From assembly GCA_018821745.1 (NCBI GenBank), contig JAHJLU010000230.1, positions 1-8,969 of the forward strand: a DNA stretch of 8,969 bases, in the 5' to 3' direction. The notes beneath the pieces are model-generated. The model did not search any database and was not told the DNA's origin. It saw only the letters and a list, made by a program, of their open reading frames with translations. Within the stretch, counting starts at the first letter, position 1. Each line of letters begins with the position of its first letter. Positions 6,245 through 8,969 of the stretch are shown piece after piece. Source of the DNA: Myxococcota bacterium (GTDB lineage: Bacteria; Myxococcota_A; Polyangia; HGW-17). The translations under genes were made by a program, and so were the position numbers.

Positions 6245-6285
6245 TGACGAGCGAGAGGGGCCGGAATAACTCGAGAACCTGAAAA

Positions 6286-6304
6286 CCTGACGGTCCTCGT
6301 CAGG
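6286..6304. terminator. Perfect 7-bp stem-loop, possible terminator
   Basis: CCTGACG-GTCCT-CGTCAGG forms a perfect seven-pair stem with a five-base loop. No run of T follows on either strand, so it is not a standard intrinsic terminator. It could be an RNA-stabilising hairpin or the remnant of another repeat. Confidence 0.35.
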
Positions 6305-6689
6305 CTCCAATTCCCACCTCATTGACTCCAACCCCCGTTGACTGACTGGCTCTGGATCAGGGCACAAAATACAATCAAATAAATCGAGTTTTCTTCCACC
6401 ATCATTTATTACAGCAGCAAATACGGCGTCAAAGTTTTGATCCCCTGTTCAGGCAAACAGAGGTCCACTATATTTGGGTAGAAATCACTTTGAGAGTGAG
6501 GGACTGCGGGGGAATTATTGGGGGAGGTCGGGGACAATGAGCGCCGGTAAAAACATCACCGAAAGCGTCATTTTAGCGGATGAGTGGCGATAATCGGGGA
6601 AGTCGAATCTGGGATTGCCTTAAATCAGGGAAATGTTATTTCATGTGGAGATGTCACTGCTCCTGATGGTGTGGGGAAAGAGAAAAAAT
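6305..6689. other. Non-coding stretch without recognised features
   Basis: This stretch is AT-richer than the core genes and holds no credible gene. It should contain the promoter of the lipoprotein gene at 6690, but I could not place it with confidence. A weak inverted repeat (CTGTT/AACAG, about 6445-6460) is present. Open frames that start at 6584 and 6633 lack a convincing ribosome binding site. The second is only an upstream extension of the lipoprotein frame. Confidence 0.5.
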
Positions 6690-7556
6690 ATGAAAAAAAA
6701 CATGGTAATCGTGCTTGCGTTGTTAGCCTTGGGATGTTCCAAAAAGGAATCGAAAGATGGCGTCTCTTCGAGGATCTCACCTGCGTCAGCGCAGGTAAAA
6801 TTTGTGATGCTGCCCAACCAGTCCGTTAAGCTGGTCGATCCGGGAAAAGCGCCTCAAGAGCGCTATCAGTTCACGCTCACTCCGGGGCTAAAGGAGCGCA
6901 TGATCATGGATTTTGATGTCAAGATGCTTAGCGGCGCTCAGTCCATGCTCCTGCTCTCCGTTGTCTGGACGAGCGATATCGTGCATAAAAAAATGACGAA
7001 AGACGGCGGGCTTTCGTATATCTTCACCGACAGCATGAGGGCGAAGCCCGGCATGACTAACTTCAAAAAATTCAATGAGCTGGTCAATAAACAAACTATT
7101 GAGACGCTCAAGACTTATGCCCCGACCGGTATTGAGGGCGAAAAAGTGTTGCTCTCAAAAAACCTCAACCCTGTTGTGCAGAAGATGGCCACGCAGATAC
7201 AGAGCAGCAACTCGGTACCGACGCTGGTGTTCCCCAAAGAAAAAATTGGAGTGGGAGCCAAATGGGTGTATCGCGCAGAGATGGAGAATTCGGGGAAGAC
7301 CTTCCCCGCTGTTTACCTGTTCTCGCTCAACAAAGTGGAAGGGGACAAAGCATACATCTCGATTCAGTACGACATCGCAGTCAAAGACTTGAAAGTCAAG
7401 GGTTACAATGCCTCCTTCAGGCTGACGGGCAAAAACAACTGTGTCTATACAAAGAACCGATTCGCCATATCCGGTGACGTTACCGGAACCGTGAAGGTGC
7501 TGATTCAGGGCAGCGAGAATATCGTAACATACAACGCAACTCTGAAGGCCATGTGA
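6690..7556 (+). CDS. Predicted lipoprotein, function unknown
   Basis: A 288-residue protein beginning MKKNMVIVLALLALGC: a charged start, a hydrophobic core and a lipobox-like A-L-G-C with the lipidated Cys at 16. The lipobox is slightly off consensus, with Ala at -3 and Leu at -2. This signal peptide is why I chose the ATG at 6690 over the in-frame ATG at 6633, which would bury it behind 19 residues. A Ser after the Cys is compatible with the outer membrane. The mature part is mostly beta-like, with polar strands and the phrase VGAKWVYRAEMENSG typical of secreted beta-rich domains, but I cannot name the family. Codon use is much less GC-biased than in the genes at 637-6035. It is followed after 65 nt by a co-directional outer-membrane-protein gene, so an envelope operon is likely. 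Confidence 0.82.
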   Translation: MKKNMVIVLALLALGCSKKESKDGVSSRISPASAQVKFVMLPNQSVKLVDPGKAPQERYQFTLTPGLKERMIMDFDVKMLSGAQSMLLLSVVWTSDIVHKKMTKDGGLSYIFTDSMRAKPGMTNFKKFNELVNKQTIETLKTYAPTGIEGEKVLLSKNLNPVVQKMATQIQSSNSVPTLVFPKEKIGVGAKWVYRAEMENSGKTFPAVYLFSLNKVEGDKAYISIQYDIAVKDLKVKGYNASFRLTGKNNCVYTKNRFAISGDVTGTVKVLIQGSENIVTYNATLKAM

Positions 7557-7621
7557 GCTGGACCGAGATGGCCACCCCGCTTGTCAGTCCTGCGATTATA
7601 ACGTCCTGAAGAGAGAACCCC

Positions 7622-8461
7622 ATGCACGTATTCCTTATGGCCGTGACCCTTTTGAGCGCCTCACCCGGTGGTCCGGTGACTGGCGATCCCCCGACCGTGG
7701 GAGACAGAACTAAACACAAGAGTGCCCTCCCCGTTTCCGATGGTTCAAAAAAGAGCAAGACCCCTGAGCCCAAGAAGAAAAAGACCATACCGCAGAGACC
7801 CTTCTCTTTTATTTCTGATTACGAACTGAACCATACGGTCACCGCCCGGCCCCTTCAGAGGGGGCAGACCTCCATGAAAATAGGGTTCCTCACCGCCGGG
7901 TTTTCCCGGGGCATTACCAACAATCTTGAACTGGGACTCACCTGGTATCCACCGCTGTTCCTCTACGGATTTGCCAATGCGGTTATATTCAAGGGAGAGG
8001 AAGCTCAGGAGTCTGAAGAGACCGCGCGACTCAGAATGCTCCAGGGACTGCTCCCCCTTGGCCTCCACGCAAAGTATGCATTTTACCAGGGCGAGTCCTT
8101 CACCGTATCGGCCAATATCACCCTCCCCCTCGCAGAGCTCCTGGCGACGTATCACACGGACTATGCATCATTGACTGTTTCCGGATTTGGAACCTGCCTC
8201 CCCACCACGGACTATTCTCTTGGGGGAGCCCGCCTTGGAGCGGCGCTAAAAGGCACCCGAAATGTCAACTTCATCTTTGAGGGTGCGATCTGGTACATGG
8301 CTGAGTCAACGGGGTTTATGGGCTCTTTTACGGTGAGACTGGGGAGCCCCGGGGGCGTTTTTGTGGATCTGAGCGTCACGGGCGTCATGACAAGAGCCCA
8401 CGGGGACGGCCATATAAACCAGTATCTTCTGCCCCTCCTCCAGTTGGGGAACACCTTCTGA
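7622..8461 (+). CDS. Predicted outer-membrane beta-barrel protein
   Basis: A 279-residue protein with a short N-terminal hydrophobic segment (FLMAVTLLSAS, 4-14) that fits a signal peptide. A Lys/Pro-rich linker follows (about 31-60, including KKSKTPEPKKKK). From about 65 on, alternating hydrophobic strands and turns are typical of a small barrel: SMKIGFLTAGFSRGITNNLELGLTWYP, then FTVSANITLPLAELL, RLGAALKGTRNVNFIFEGAI and GSFTVRLGSPGGVFVDLSVTG. The last residue is Phe, the usual C-terminal signal for outer-membrane insertion. A purine-rich GAAGAGAG stands 6 nt before the ATG. I do not recognise a specific family or a transport substrate. Position after the lipoprotein gene suggests a shared envelope role. 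Confidence 0.75.
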   Translation: MHVFLMAVTLLSASPGGPVTGDPPTVGDRTKHKSALPVSDGSKKSKTPEPKKKKTIPQRPFSFISDYELNHTVTARPLQRGQTSMKIGFLTAGFSRGITNNLELGLTWYPPLFLYGFANAVIFKGEEAQESEETARLRMLQGLLPLGLHAKYAFYQGESFTVSANITLPLAELLATYHTDYASLTVSGFGTCLPTTDYSLGGARLGAALKGTRNVNFIFEGAIWYMAESTGFMGSFTVRLGSPGGVFVDLSVTGVMTRAHGDGHINQYLLPLLQLGNTF

Positions 8462-8485
8462 GTCAACTGTAACTCATTAACACGA

Positions 8486-8969
8486 TCATTTGCCACGCTT
8501 GCCAAAAGGCCCCATATTCGCGGGGGGTTCTGCGTGGCCGCGCCACAGAATTTCCACCTTGGTGAGGCCTGATTTGAACGGAGGGAAGGACCACTGATTG
8601 GCACGGTCACAGATCCACTGGCCGAGCTTCTTGTGGGGGAGCGCTTTTGCGACCGAGCAGGACTGCACCCGTCCCGTGGGCATTATGAGCAGCACCGTGT
8701 GGATATCACCGTTGATGGTCAGTTTGGAGAAGAGGGCCTTCTCGTAGAAGTGAATCACCTCCTTGAAGCGCTTCACCACCGCCCACCGAATCTGGCGCAC
8801 AGAGAGGCGGTCAGAGCCGGTAACCGAGACAACCCGGGCGCTCAGTTTCATGGGCGGGAGCCCGCCAAAACCCTCGAAGAAGCGCCCATCGGCGAGGGGA
8901 CCCTTGGACTCCCCAGTGAGCGTCCGGCTGAACACAGCGGGGATAGTGCCGTCGGTTCTCTTGATGACA
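8486..8969 (-). CDS. AgmX/PglI C-terminal-domain protein, 5' end outside the window
   Basis: The minus-strand frame is open to the right edge of the window, so the true start lies outside it; 160 residues are visible. A GTG at 8935 could serve as a start but has no clear ribosome binding site. Visible residues 56-141 carry the hallmarks of the AgmX/PglI C-terminal (TonB C-terminal-like) domain: VRQIRWAVVKRFKEVIHFYE, then NGDIHTVLLIMPTGRVQSC, then W-S-F-P-P. The family pattern is helix with YE, strand, GxV, strand, W-x-F-P. Such proteins in Myxococcota are linked to gliding, secretion or trans-envelope force transduction. The tail after WRG is short and basic. The gene converges on the barrel-protein gene with a 24-nt gap and no visible terminator. 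Confidence 0.72.
   Translation of the reverse strand, partial: VIKRTDGTIPAVFSRTLTGESKGPLADGRFFEGFGGLPPMKLSARVVSVTGSDRLSVRQIRWAVVKRFKEVIHFYEKALFSKLTINGDIHTVLLIMPTGRVQSCSVAKALPHKKLGQWICDRANQWSFPPFKSGLTKVEILWRGHAEPPANMGPFGKRGK

Noticed and set aside
6041..6260. CRISPR array
   Set aside because: Only two tandem 20-mers two bases apart, with no spacers and no cas genes. The palindromes are nested rather than regularly spaced.
6584..6829. An 81-codon plus frame overlapping the start of the lipoprotein gene
   Set aside because: It overlaps the lipoprotein signal peptide in another frame, has a GTG start with no good ribosome binding site, and its product looks like a frame-shifted read of that gene.

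Overview
The window looks like a piece of a GC-rich, double-membraned bacterium, most plausibly a member of the Myxococcota or another former deltaproteobacterial lineage. This rests on a predicted lipoprotein, a predicted outer-membrane barrel protein ending in Phe, and a gene whose product ends in an AgmX/PglI-type (TonB C-terminal-like) domain, a type common in Myxococcota. The taxonomic call is an inference from family resemblance only.

Layout: (1) positions 1-368, minus strand, the 5' end of a large gene resembling the N-terminus of PLD-nuclease/SF2-helicase/DUF3427 proteins, which often sit in defence islands. (2) An AT-rich spacer to 636. (3) 637-6035, the core: five tightly packed, strongly GC3-biased genes of no family I recognise, forming two related divergent modules. 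Module A is a minus-strand pair (273 aa then 163 aa) divergent from a plus-strand 475-aa gene. Module B is a minus-strand 164-aa gene divergent from a plus-strand 557-aa gene. The 163- and 164-aa proteins are paralogs, and so are the 475- and 557-aa proteins. The intergenic control regions are also paralogous: each carries the palindrome GGACA-N5-TGTCC with conserved flanks. The palindrome-to-start spacing is exactly 81 nt for both large genes. (4) 6036-6689, a repeat-rich then AT-richer non-coding stretch. (5) 6690-8461, a lipoprotein gene and an outer-membrane-protein gene in tandem. (6) 8486-8969, minus strand, the 3' part of an AgmX/PglI-like gene running off the window.

How it may work together: the shared palindrome points to one regulator controlling both modules in both directions, so all five core genes are probably co-regulated. 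The large proteins look like intracellular scaffolds: an acidic N-terminus, a conserved central region, a C-terminal alpha-helical solenoid and a conserved C-terminal tail. The small proteins have no signal peptide and are candidate partners. No enzymatic motif is evident in any of the five. A role in defence or stress response is only suggested by the helicase/nuclease neighbour. The duplicated module with its duplicated operator is the best candidate here for an undescribed system.
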